Assembly: GCF_000264995.1 (NCBI RefSeq)
Contig: NW_006767434.1
Coordinates: 2,806,344-2,870,343, forward strand
Length of the DNA stretch: 64,000 nt
Reading direction: 5' to 3'
Source of the DNA: Punctularia strigosozonata HHB-11173 SS5
Taxonomy: Eukaryota; Basidiomycota; Agaricomycetes; Corticiales; Punctulariaceae
The notes under the pieces: generated by a model
Databases searched by the model: none
What the model was told of the DNA's origin: nothing
The model's input: the letters and a program-made list of their open reading frames with translations, nothing else
Program-made: the position numbers and the translations under genes
Shown here: piece after piece, positions 49,718-61,200 of the stretch
Layout: each line of letters begins with the position of its first letter
How positions within the stretch are numbered: the first letter of the stretch is position 1

Positions 49718-50411
49718 GAATGCATGTCCAGCGGTAATGCAATCCGAGTGTCTTTCCTTCAGCATGAAGAATCCCGCTTGCACGCCCGTCTCTGTATAAT
49801 AAAACATTGTGTCGAAGTTTATATTGTTCTTCTACGAAGCAACCTGTTGAGTTATCCCCGAATGGACACATGCTCGTCATGATCCGAAGCTGTGAAGGAG
49901 GGCATGGCCCGCATGGGCGGAGAGCTTCTGGTAAATTGGCGTCATTCGGCAACGCCCTTAATGCGATCTAAATACCCACGGATTTTCTTATTATGTACGG
50001 CAACCGCCTATTGACTTCGTTTGTGACTTGCTCGTTCCAGTGTTGTTTACTGCTTTGGAATGCTCAACGCCGAATCTCCTGTGCGATAGAAGGTTTCTCG
50101 TGCATTCTTTGAAGGTCTAAGACACTCTGTCTCCGAGCCAACGGTTTGGCGGGGTCCTGAACCGGCTCCTGCACAAGTTCAATGCCTTATGCGCCCTGGC
50201 TCAGAGCTAGAGCAGACGTGAGAGGGCACAAAGTACAGCTGCGGCCACCAATCCACCACATTACGTCATCAGCGTGTACACAATCCATGCTCATGAGCAT
50301 TGAGCATGTCGATCCGCCTGACCCTCCCGCTAGCCACTTCGATTAGCAAGCGAAGAGTACTTATAACCGGCCACTAGTGCGCGAACCTCCAGACCCAGTT
50401 CAGCAATTGAC
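49718..50411. promoter_or_regulatory. promoter of aldo-keto reductase copy 2
   Basis: This is the spacer between the tandem reductases. GATCCGCCTGACCCTCC (50311-50327) and the CGATTAGCAAGCGAA plus GAGTACTTATA block (about 50340-50364) repeat the copy 1 promoter, here packed more tightly. A TACGTCATCA at about 50267 resembles a CREB/AP-1-type site. No gene was found. Confidence 0.5.
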
Positions 50412-51953
50412 ATGGCTCTGCCCACTCGCAAGATCGGAAACGACCAGGTTACGGCGATCGGGTACGGTCAGTATCGCGGCCGCTTAGTTTCTGGGCGTCC
50501 GCAATTGATCTAATCGTGCTCAACAGGTGCAATGGGTATTTCGGCATTTTACGGGAAGCCGGACCCCGATGAAGTTCGCCTGAAGGTATACTCTACGCTG
50601 ACATATTATGTCGTTGTCGCGTCACTATTCTGAGTGATTGTGGCTAGTTCCTCGACGATTTATATGCCAGCGGCTGCCACTTCTGGGACACTGCCGATAT
50701 CTACTTGGACAGTGAGGATCTACTTGGAAAGTGGTGCGTCCACGCTTTGATTCTGATTGTGGAGGTGAGCTGAACTGACCAATCTTCTTAGGTTTCAAAA
50801 GACCGGAAAGCGCAAGGATATCTTCCTCGCCACGAAGTTTGGGATAGTTCGCGACGAGCCGGGGCGTATCGTCAATGGGACACCCGAGTACGCTAAGAAG
50901 GCGATCGAGAAGTCGCTCAAGAGGCTCGGTGTTGACGTGAGTGATACTTTGGTCGCTCCGTTCCAGTGACGCTGACGCGCCAGGTAGTATGTGGATCTTT
51001 ACTATCTTCATCGGTAAGCTTGTCGCCGCTTGGCTGGTCAGCGTGTTCTCATGTTGGTTCAGGCCTGATCCGCAGGTCCCTATTGAAGTGAGCCCCATCG
51101 TCGTAACACCGGTCAAGGTCACCCGTGTTCATGCACTCCTCAGGAAACGGTCACCGCACTGGCTGAGCTCGTATCGTATGTATGCTACATAGGCATTTCT
51201 GGCCTGTTCTGATCCCCTTACGCTCGTCTCGCACCTCCTCCCAGCGCTGGGAAGGTTAAATACATCGGCCTTTCCGAGGTCTCCGCCACAACCCTCCGAC
51301 GGGCACAGGCCATTCACCCCATCGCCGCCATTCAGGTCGAGTATTCGCCTTTCACGCTCGATATTGAAGATCCGCAGATCAATCTGCTCAACACTGCGCG
51401 TGAGCTCGGCGTAGCCATCGTCGCTTACTCTCCACTCGGTCGCGGGCTGATCACTGGGCAATACGTACAGCAATTCTGCCACTTTCCTTGTGCAATGGGC
51501 GCGAGACTTACCGGTGCGCGATATGACAGAAAGGGCCAGAGGACTTCGAGGAGGGCGACTTCAGGCGCACGGTACCGCGATACTCCAAGGAGAACTTTCC
51601 GAACATCCTCAAGTTAGCCGACGGGCTGAAGCAAATTGGGGAGCGCCACGGCGCCACGGCCGGACAAGTCGCACTCGCTTGGTTGCTTGCCCAAGGTGAC
51701 GATGTCATCCCCATCCCTGGCACGCGCAAGCAGAAGGTACCGTCTTCGCCCCCGCTGGTCGCTCTTGCTCGTTGCTGATAGTTCTCTCCCGCAGTACCTG
51801 GAGGAGAATCTTGGCGCTCTCAAAGTGAAGTTAACCCCGGAGGAGGTCGCAGAGGTGCGAGCGATCGCGCAGAAGGCAGACGCAGCCAATGGGCCCCGAT
51901 ACCCTCCGGGCTCAGTGGACCTGCTTTTCGCCGAGACGCCAGCTTGGAAGTGA
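50412..51953 (+). CDS. aldo-keto reductase, tandem copy 2
   Basis: Ten exons (50412-50466, 50527-50585, 50648-50733, 50792-50936, 50988-51013, 51063-51087, 51144-51175, 51245-51464, 51530-51736, 51795-51953) give 337 aa in frame. It shares the catalytic set of copy 1: Asp and Tyr in WDTADIY, Lys in FLATKFG, His in YYLHRPDP, then [14 protein letters not shown] and [10 protein letters not shown]. Differences cluster at surface loops ([10 protein letters not shown] versus RQSGRFVNG) and the C-terminus ([14 protein letters not shown]). Both copies look functional. Exons of 25, 26 and 32 nt are conserved in both. Confidence 0.9.
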
Positions 51954-52804
51954 TGCCTGCAATGCGTGTGTATGCACGTCTCGTAAACACCTAACGAATG
52001 TATACTACGTGTTGCCAGGATGTCTTGACATGAAATCATTGTACAAGATCACACACAGTGAAGACGTTGGTCTCATTCCTCTATGCCAAGCAACATGCTA
52101 TCCCGGATAGAAAGCGCGAAGCGTACTCGACAGATGTGAAGTACACATAGACGGATGCATACGCTAATGTTCGGAATTCCTCGCCGAGACCTCATCTCTC
52201 AAACACGATCACGTGCGTGATGGCATGGAGTGAAAGTTAGGCGAATCGCAGACCCGCTCACAACCACGGTCAGCACAGACGATCCGACGATCAATTGCAC
52301 TCGAAACCACATAGATTACGAACACGGTGTTCTCGGGACGCTCACCTTGCGGTCTTGCGCGTACCGACATATGTTGAAGGTCGGCTTGTATGTACTCTAT
52401 ATGGGTAGCAGATATCTTGACGCAGACCGACTCGCCCGAGTACTTCGCGTTGCTGAGGGCCGTGAAATGGTAGCCAATGCCGTCTGCTGTGTGAAAAAGA
52501 AAGCCGAACCGACATCGTTGAACGTGGATCTAGGACGAATCGCGGTCTCGAATCTCAGCTCGGACGCGCATCTCAAACTCTCTTACCTCCGCAAGGCATG
52601 TCGGGACCACTACCGGATGATGTTCACATGCTTGTCACGGGCTGCTGATTGGATGGACTCGCACCATGGCGCTTATCGACGCATTTCTTCGCCGCAAACG
52701 GGGCACGGCGAAGGGTGTTAAAATAGACAGGACTCGCAGGATGAATCTCGCTTTATCAGAGCTTGCCCTCCAACGTCCATCGTTATCGACACCCCGCTCT
52801 CCCC
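51954..52804. other. intergenic
   Basis: Between reductase 2 and the molybdoenzyme lies an open plus-strand stretch (52230-52721) without an ATG at its head or any recognised domain. It may be an upstream exon, part of a promoter, or chance. Nothing else was seen. Confidence 0.4.
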
Positions 52805-55047
52805 ATGGCTGAAGGTGACGAAACGTTCAACGGACAGCGCTTGGCCGATCTCTTCCCTCAGGGCAAGCTAGGATGGCGAGGGTATGTTCTCATCCGCCAG
52901 GCATATTTGTCGCTTATGCGTCGTCTACACAGATACGTCGAGTGGGAGACAAACCCGGACCGTAAAGCGATTGCGAGCCAGATCCTCAAGACGAAACACT
53001 TCACTCCTATTCCAGGTAACATCGTTTCACACATACGCATGAATCTGTTGATCACTGGAATGGGCGGGTTAGAGTTCCAGTTTGATCCTCTGCCAAAGAC
53101 CAATCCGATCTTGATCGGCCACCGTTGGAAGGAGTACCATGAGGCGCTCGGGTTGAAGAACGTCGTGGATTTCAGCTGGGAGATGGTCCAAAAGGAAAAG
53201 TCTGACATGCTCCACGTGCTCGATTTCCCGTATAATGGGGAGACAAAACGCGAGCATCTCATGGGCGACGGCAAGATCACGAAAAACGAGCATCATTTGC
53301 ACGTTCCGCTTCTATCCCATCGGCTAACTGGCCATCTGACGAATCTATACAGCATCCGCAATCACGGAGGCGTCCCCGACATTGATGAGAATGCTTATGA
53401 ACTCGAAATCGGCGGGCTCGTGGGCAAGCCTTGTACCATCTCCTTGAAGGACCTCCAAGATCCCGCACAGTTCCCGTGAGCAGCATGCCTCTCGTGTGGA
53501 TGATATGCTCAGGAGCGATGAACAGGCAAGCTGAGGTCACAGTCACGCTGCAGTGTAGTGGCACCCGCAGAGTGGAGCAGATCGCACTGTATCCAGGTGA
53601 AGGGCAGCCGCACGTTGGCCGTTCTACGCAATTGCTGATGCTACGGCCGAAGGTGATGGCGACGAGCTCATCAACGCTCCATGGGGTGAAGGTGCTATGT
53701 ACGTCCCGCGATGGTCTGTCGATGTTATGCTCGTAATTCTATTTTCAGAGGCACTGCGGTCTATCGTGGAGTACCGCTGAAGAAAGTGTTGAAACGTGCC
53801 TGCGGAGGGGTTCTGCCCGAGTGCAGTCATCTTGAGTTCATCGGCGCCGAGTAAGTCGGCACCAAAGGCTATACCGATCATTGGCTAACCTGTGTCCCCT
53901 TAGTACATATTTCAAGTGCACAATTCTGCTCTACTGCTCCGCATTGTCTTTATGCCAATCCATTTCACAGGAAAGGGAATGTGTTCAACTATGCCGTCTC
54001 CGTCCCCTGGCGCAAGGTCCGCGCGAACGAGGAAGTGTTACTCGCTTGGGAGATGAACGGGCAACCGCTTCCGAAGATTCATGGAGCGCCACTTCGCGTC
54101 GTGGTTACAGGCTACATCGGCGCTCGTAGCTGCAAATGGGTTTACAGAATCAATGCCCTGCCAGAGCCCAGCATGGGGCCAGTGCAGCAGCAGGAGTACC
54201 TATATTACAACCAGCAGGCGAGCTCGTACGCTGCATGTGACCGTCGCTCCGTGACTGATTTCCCCGGCAGATCGGCAAGTTCAACTCGCTCTACTCCAAT
54301 GGTTTCTCCATCCAAGGCATGCCGGTCTCGTGAGCACCACATTTTCGTTGTGCCGTGCACGGGAGAAAGCTCATAGTCCTCCAGGAGCGCCATCATGTAC
54401 CCAGTCGATAGAAGTGTCATCGTACACGAAGGGAAGGTGGAACTCTCTGGGTGGGCATACAGCGGCAACGGGAATTGGCCCGAGAGGGTTGAAGTTTCCC
54501 CCGATGGGTACGTATCTGTGGTCCAGTCCGCGGGCCGAGACCTGAAGTCGACACAGCGGTCATGTTTGGTATGCCGTTCAACCTGACGACCTGACGCAGA
54601 AGGTGCGTGTTGCGTTTCTAGAAGACCGGCGGAGGTGGACACGAGACGTTTACAGCATTACCATGCATGGCGCCTATGGAAGATCACCATCCCTGTGGAT
54701 GCCGAGGGCTGGCTCGAGTTCTGCGTTCGAACATGGGACTCGTCCAACAATACCGAACCAACGTTCGTCCGGTCCGCATGGAAGTACGTCGGCCTTCCTC
54801 TTCTCTGTTCGTGAAGCTACATGCTGATGCTATCGATAGCTGGGACCTGCACGTCACGTCGAGCTCGCATCGCGTCAGACTTTACAGCGTGAACAAGCTC
54901 AGACCCTTGACCGCCAAGAGATTGGCGGAGTTGGAGGCTCATGGCCAGGCGATCGAACCACTTACACTGCCGGTCGGGTTCTCCCTCGAGAGCGTCGAAG
55001 ATTACCACGAAGCGATGCGCAAACACCCACGAGAGCCGAAGGATTGA
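52805..55047 (+). CDS. sulfite-oxidase-family molybdoenzyme with novel N-terminal extension
   Basis: Eleven exons (52805-53475, 53526-53596, 53653-53698, 53749-53850, 53904-53915, 53971-54217, 54271-54329, 54385-54507, 54557-54602, 54656-54783, 54840-55047) give 570 aa in frame. From about residue 165 it follows the sulfite oxidase fold: SIRNHGGVPDID, Mo-ligand Cys ~234 in VTLQCSGTRR, GDELINAPWGEGA, WEMNGQPLPKIHGAPLRVVV, GARSCKWV, then the dimerisation domain (MYPVDRSVIVHEGKVELSGWAYSG, WRLWKITIPV, WDLH). There is no cytochrome b5 or FAD domain. Residues 1-160 match nothing I know (GWRGYVLIRQAYLSLMRRLH, PIPGNIVSHIRMNLLITG, HRWKEYHEALGL). The intron at 54218-54270 begins GC. Exon 5 is 12 nt. 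It probably acts on sulfite or another oxyanion with an unidentified electron partner. Confidence 0.85.
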
Positions 55048-55440
55048 CGAGTGTTTGAGCGATGCTTTCTCACTGGGGAAAAAGACGGCGACAATTTACT
55101 GTAAGATCGCTGGTGTCACAGTGAAGTATCTCAGTGCTACCAGCCATGTAATATAGCAACGTTTGCGCCTCGGCCACTGGCGTGCATGACAATCGAGCAC
55201 GTCAAGAATCTTCGATGTTGTATACTTATTCATTCGATCAGTATATTGAACAGACAGAAAGCACGAAACAACAGAATGTGGAGGGGTGAAGTCAACGGAC
55301 CGAGACAGCTGAATTTTCTATGGTCGTTAGCCGCGTGCACAGAGCGATATGAACCATGTTACCGGCCCACTTACTGAGTTCTGAGGCAAAGGCGCCAAAC
55401 AAAACCTCGGGTATCCAGGCCAGGAACTCAATTAGTCAGC
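55048..55440. other. intergenic, convergent 3' ends
   Basis: No gene or repeat was seen between the molybdoenzyme (plus) and the small lysine-rich protein (minus). Confidence 0.5.
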
Positions 55441-56102
55441 CTATTTCACGAGAGGACGCACGCCGGTTCCATCTTCCTTGAGCGTTTTGCCGGCGTGACT
55501 TCTGACCTCCTTTTCGTATTGCGCTAGGCTCGCAGATCAATATCGCTACGCTGGCATTTCAAGTGCACGAAAGACATACTCAGCGGGCGGTCGGGATCCG
55601 ACTCTGACTTGCTCTTCTTCGCAGGAGGTAGTTCGTTAGTATCATCAGGTGCAGACGATGGAGCAGTCTCCGGTGATGGTCGCTTGCCACGGTTTTTCTG
55701 GAGACACCCACTCTGAATGGCTGGGAGATGCTTTCAGAGAGCTGATACCCACGAATCGGTTGTCAAAATTGCGCTTCCTACTCTCGTTCTTAGTGCATGT
55801 CGCAAGATGGGTCATTGAATGGCCTACTTGGCGAGGAGTTCCTCCTGCTTTTTCCTATCCTCTTCTTCCTGTTACAGGCCGCATTTAGAGTCTGTCCATG
55901 GACGACCAATTATACGAGTGCTAACTTTCTTCAACCGCTGGAATCGCTCCAAGAACGAGCCGTCATTGGAGAACACGTTGGGAGGTTTCGATCCGTGTTT
56001 CGACGCCTTCGGCAACGATGGTACTGGTGACGGAGAATGCGTGTATCCAGGCAATACATACCCCCCGGCGGGTGATAGAGGTCCAGCGTAAGTTGCAGAC
56101 AT
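55441..56102 (-). CDS. small lysine-rich protein, unknown function
   Basis: Five exons (56102-55926, 55868-55828, 55780-55753, 55697-55580, 55523-55441) give 148 aa in frame. Residues 45-90 carry the recognisable segment SNDGSFLERFQRLKKEEE followed by a charged coiled-coil and NFDNRFKNRGKRPSPE. The rest is Pro/Ser-rich or Lys/Glu-rich, and AKKSKSESD looks like a nuclear localisation signal. The NDGSFxERF...NRFxNRGKR layout looks like a conserved eukaryotic nuclear (possibly RNA-processing) small protein, but I cannot name the family with confidence. It has two very short exons (28 and 41 nt). Confidence 0.65.
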
Positions 56103-56312
56103 TGGCGAAGAGATGACGATGGTCAAGTGGAAGGCGTGGAACAAGCGACCGACTCCGGAACGGCGTCGGAAAGCCAGTGACAACGTGACTGTCACAGTCG
56201 GTATCTCACTCGAGTGTGCTGGAAAACGATACCATTGAACACACAACCACAAGCTCAATATACTGATGCGACGGGACAGATCAATCCAGAGGAGTAGCAG
56301 AGCCTCACGTCT

Positions 56313-57844
56313 TCATGATCGGCCTCTTCCCGCCATCCGCCTACTCTTCCCGAGTCTTTTGCTCCCTCCCCGTCCCGCACCTCCGCCACGCCCGCCGCCC
56401 GTGCCTCCGCGCCCGCCGCCCCTGCCCCCACGTCCGCCTCCTCTGCCTTGCCCTCCTCGTCCTCCGGGGGCATCGAAGTCATCGGTGGAAAACTTCGTGT
56501 TCTGTTTATCGCGCCGACCGCCACCGCCGTAGCCGAACTTTTGGTCGCGACCTCTCCGTGAAAGTTTGGTTCGACCGTCGGACGCCTTGCCTCGCTTTTG
56601 AGGACGGTCAGAGATGGCATCTTCAACCGCAACGTCGAAGGCGCCATCGTCGCCTCCGTTGTCGAGCGCGTCTTTTCGCTCTGAGACACGCATAAGTCAT
56701 TGTCGCTTTCATGGGAAGCATTACTGGCACTCACTTCGTTTCAGTCCCTTGAGACGTTCTTCCATCTCCTTCTTGCTCTGCTGTCGTTCCTTCTGCTTCT
56801 CCAATTGTACTTGCTTCCCATACTTTTTACCCTCCCGTTCCTTACGCTTCTCTTCGCCTCGTTTGATGGCAGCTGATTCGTTCAGGAGGCGTTGCCGTAT
56901 GCGTTCCATGTGCGCATCCGACTTGACCATCTCCGCGAAGTAATCTGCCGGCCGTGTGAATGGTAGCGAGTGTTTTTCTGCGAGTTTGCGAGCAGCGTTC
57001 GCACTATGAAGCGCTTGCTTGTAGCTACAAGGGAGTTAGCGAAGTGAAGGCGACGGGTAGCGAAGATGTATACAATGCAAGTTCGCGATTGAGGTCGTCT
57101 TCTACGTCTACCTCGATCTTTTCGGGGTATGAGAGCGCAAGGGTTTCCGTCCAAGGTAATGAAGGGTCAAGCTGGATGGTCTCGCGTATTCGAGCCAATG
57201 CAACCTGCGAGTTGTTCATACTGAGTCAATAATGCAGCGGGGGCGGAGAATGATGTACGTACCGTATTATCAATCTCAATTTTCTGTCGAGGGACTGCGT
57301 CCTCATCGACCGAGTCAACTTCATCCAGCGGAATCGCATCCTCCTCTTCGTCTTCCCCACTCGATGCAGTATCTCGCATCTTGTCCTTTTCACGGTCGCC
57401 ATCCACTTCCCCGTCTTCTTCATCTTCATCCTTGCTTTCCTGCTCATCCTCGTGCACATTCTTGGGGCTCGCATCACTCGATTCATCCTCGCCATCCTCC
57501 TCTAATGACTCGTCGTCCCCTCCCAGCGCCCTGAGTTGCTCCGAGTCGAATTCGTCCAAGCCATCCTGCCCAAGCGCCACCATTAGTCGTTGCATACCCT
57601 CTTCATCTACCCCCTCGTCGTCGTCATCGTCATCGTCGTCATCGTCGTCGTCGTCGTCATCTTCGTTCTCATCGTCCAACTCGTCTCGGCTCCCGCGATC
57701 GTTTTGGGCGACCTGGACGTGCTCTTCATCCTCCGAAACGTTGCCGCCACGTTCTGCCTGTGTTGTCGGTGCGACGGTCTGTTTCTTGAGGGCTGCGTTG
57801 GTCTTTTTGCTCGGCTTGAGAAGTCTTGCGGAAAGTCTGGCCAT
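56313..57844 (-). CDS. EBP2: rRNA-processing protein EBP2
   Basis: Four exons (57844-57263, 57204-57074, 57024-56735, 56680-56313) give 456 aa in frame. The N-terminal third is acidic with a run of Asp encoded by a GTC/ATC-type repeat. The conserved EBP2 core follows: YPEKIEVDVEDDLNRELAFYKQAL, FTRPADYFAEMVKSDAHME, then the basic coiled segment EGKKYGKQVQLEKQKERQQ. The C-terminus has an RGG-box of about 45 residues and ends SKRLGKSRRMAGRGRS. EBP2 is a nucleolar factor needed for 27S pre-rRNA processing and 60S assembly. The extended RGG box, likely to bind RNA, is longer than in yeast. Confidence 0.9.
56385..56465 (-). repeat. GGN/CGN-rich low-complexity tract encoding an RGG box
   Basis: This is imperfect GC-rich trinucleotide repetition inside the last exon of EBP2, translating to alternating Arg-Gly-Gly units. 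Length polymorphism is likely. Confidence 0.7.
57608..57664 (-). repeat. trinucleotide repeat encoding poly-Asp
   Basis: Tandem GTC/ATC units on the plus strand (GAC/GAT on the coding strand) encode about 15 consecutive aspartates in EBP2. Confidence 0.8.
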
Positions 57845-58283
57845 CTTTTGAGTGCGCGGCGCAGGCGCTGGTAGTCGAGAATCTGCAGAGCAAGAGGACA
57901 CGGAAAAGATGCGCATCGTGTGCCATGAAAGGAAATGCCCCTGTCTTGGTCACACTGGGCGTGTGACTACGAACGCGGGATTACTTATAAGTAGCCCGAG
58001 GCCCTGAGCTGGCAACAAGGCCTCAAGCCTGTCTGTCCCCGATCATCTGGCTACCGAAACCCCAGCGCTGCTGTATGGCTAGATCCGCAAGTCTCTGTGA
58101 TCCATTGTTCACCTTGCCCACTAATATCTGTACAGCCTACTCAACCTGAGTCGGTTCATCATACCGACCTCGGCCCCATATCTTCAACTTCAGCTGGAAG
58201 CCTGCTTCAACTTAAGAGCGGTCAGTCTCGGTGGAATCAGGGCGCCTCAGCGACTCAGCATGTTGTAGCGCCCGCCGGATGTG
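57845..58283. other. divergent promoter region
   Basis: This gap lies between EBP2 (minus) and the TPR-CHAT gene (plus). An additional 5' exon of the TPR-CHAT gene could lie here, since a GT at 58286 and an AG at 58370 would allow splicing into the first TPR. I could not prove one. Confidence 0.4.
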
Positions 58284-61200
58284 ATGGTTAGTGCTCGTTC
58301 CTCAGTCGCTGCCATGCACTCGCGCGCTGCTCTCGTGATCACTTACACTCACCCACTGCACATAGCCGAACAAACATCGGCGCTTCTCTCTCAATATCGC
58401 CACACCGGAGAACGCGACGTGTTGGACAAGCTTATTGACCTTTGTAGCCTCGAGCTAGAGACGGCTCGCACTCCCGTAAGAACGTTGTCTATGCTATGAC
58501 ATCGGATAACTGAAAAGCATGTCGTAGAACTCTGTCTTTGAAATTCGGAACAACCTAGCTATTGGGAATTTATACCGCTACCGTCTGGGCGGCCAAAAAG
58601 TCGATCTAGATGCCTGCATTCAGATTTGTCGCGAATCCCTATCAGTAGCAGATCAAATTGGCGATGAAACGTCCAAGTCACGCCCTACGATCATACTCGC
58701 CGAAGCCCTCAGGGAAGGTCACGATCGTTCCCGCATCAACGAAGCGATAGATCTCTGTCGTTCCGCCATTGAGACGTGTCCCGCAGACAGTGCTATCCGA
58801 GTCGAGCTTCTCAATAGCGCTGGGCACTCCCATCGTATGCGCTTCATCTTCTTTCAAGACCAGGACGACCTCGATCGAGCCGTAATCCTCCATGCCGAAG
58901 CCTTCGCCCTTGGGCGCGATGGTGATGAAGAATTCCCAACGACATTGATGAAATACGGTGTTGCCCTTCAGGTGCGATTCGGTCGGGCCGGATCCCCAGA
59001 GGATATACACCGAGCCGTTGAACTTCAACGGAGAGCCCTCCAGCTCCTGCCACCCGGTTCTCCGGACCGCCTAGGATACCTGACAAATCTTGCTCTCACG
59101 CTTTGTGAGCGATTTACGGTCTTCGGCTCCTTGCCCGATCTAGACGAAGCTATCACGCTTCAAAGCAGCTGCGTGGATGAATCCGACCAGAATCATACTC
59201 GGCGTTCTACGTTCCTGGCCAACCTCGCTCGATCACTCCGCATAAGATTCGACCAGTCTGCGAATGTGAACGACTTAAAATTATCCGCCAACCTGCTGCG
59301 ATCGGCTTCGTCATTCTCCGCGCCCCTGCATAACACTACCTTGGTCGGAGTTCTGAACAGGTTATATTGGGAGTCGGGAAACCTGAAATATATCGAAGAA
59401 GCTATAAGTATTGGTCGCTGGTGCGTAGCTGCAAGCGGCCTTCCAGCTTCGCACCTACCTATAGCGCTCAACAATCTTGCTATCGCACTCAACTCAAGGT
59501 ACTGCCACCTTGGGAACGAGGATGATATAGATGAGGCCATCGCACTGTGTAAACAATCATCGGCACTACAACACCCTGGAGATCCCAGTCGTGATATTCC
59601 CCTCAAGAATTTGGCGGAACAATTCCTAGCGCGTTATGAATACTCCGAGGATCCGCAGGACCTGCAGGCAGCTATTGCGCTCCTCCGCGAGACCCTCAAC
59701 CTGCGTCGAGAGGGACATCCATTGCGAATGACTGCATTGGAATTGCTCGCGTCTGCTCTCGAAAAACAACCAATCATTGGTTCGGATATCAGCTCGCTCG
59801 AAGAGGCAATATCGTTGGGTCACCAGGCGTTACTCTGTTGTGGGACGCAACATGCCCATAAACAGGTAGTAATCCGCCGTCTCGCAAGTTCGTACAGGAA
59901 GAAGTGGCGAATTACCAAGGAATCGGGACAAATCATCCGCGCGCGAGAACTCTTGGACGAAGCGTTTACGCTGCTACCCTTTGGACATCCGTACCGGGCA
60001 CATTGCATTTTTGACGTCGCCGAGATCGAATTAGAACTCGCCAAACCCGTTGGTTTATCCACTCTACTGGAAGCTATGGATGATATACACTGCAGTGCTT
60101 TTTCCCGTCTCGAGCGGGGGATGCGCATCATGTTCCGGTTCATTCCGGTATTATCTCAACAGGACGACAGCACTCGTAGCCTGACTGCTGAGATATATGC
60201 TCGAGCTATTTGCTTACTCCCTCGCGTTGCTTATTTCGGACTCGATCTCAGGTCTCGTTTAAAAAGTTTACGCATCGCGGAATCGCTTCCTCTCGACGCC
60301 GCCTTATTCGCCCTTAACTGTGGGAAGATCCGGGAAGCAGTAGAGCTGCTTGAACAAGGCCGTGCTTTTTTCTGGAAACACCGCCTCCGAACACCATGGG
60401 AGGATACCGATAGCATACCCGAAGGTCTCCGCCTGGAGCTCATCGAGTTGAGCTGGCAACTGGAAGAGGAATGCTACCAGTCCAGGTCATTAAACGATTC
60501 GTCAATGAAGGGTCGCCTCGAGCAACAGGCAATTCTGACGCGTTCTCGAGGCGAACGCCTCGAGGAGGTGATCAATGAAATCCGCCGTATTCCTCGTCTC
60601 TCTCGCTTTATGCTATCGGAGGATTATTCGGGTTTATCTATGGCTGCAGCGAGCGGTCCTGTGATAATCCTCCTACCGGATCGAAACTCTTGCTACGCCA
60701 TCATTATCCGCGAAGGTGGTTTGGTGGTATCAGAGAGGCTATCCACGATCACGGACGAGTGGTTGACGGAGGCTGGCGATGCCTGGACGAGAACTGTTAT
60801 GGCGCCGGATTTGTCCAGAGCGCGTTTGGGCGTTCGACGAGTTGATATGAGGGCTTCGCAGAAACAAACACAGGTTCAAATCCTTCACAAATTATGGATT
60901 GGAGTGGCCAAGCCAGTGATCGAATTACTTGGGTTTTCTGTGAGTATCGTGATTGGAGTTATCAGCGTATGAGACAACTGAGGGTGATATTGCAGCCTGC
61001 TCAAGGACGCGCGCGTCCCAGAATATGGTGGTGCCCAGCGGGGAGGTTGTCGTTTCTTCCCATCCACGCCGCGGGCGATTATACCAGGAATGACGGTATG
61101 ACATGCTCGAGCTACGTTGTCTCTTCTTATACGCCGACCCTGAGTTCCCTACTTCAAGCAAGGAAAACTTACCAGCCAGTCAGGAAGTGTGATTGTAAAG

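Noticed and set aside
52230-52721. 163-codon open plus-strand stretch before the molybdoenzyme
   Set aside because: It lacks an ATG at its head, shows no domain, and cannot be spliced to the molybdoenzyme with any conserved sequence as support.
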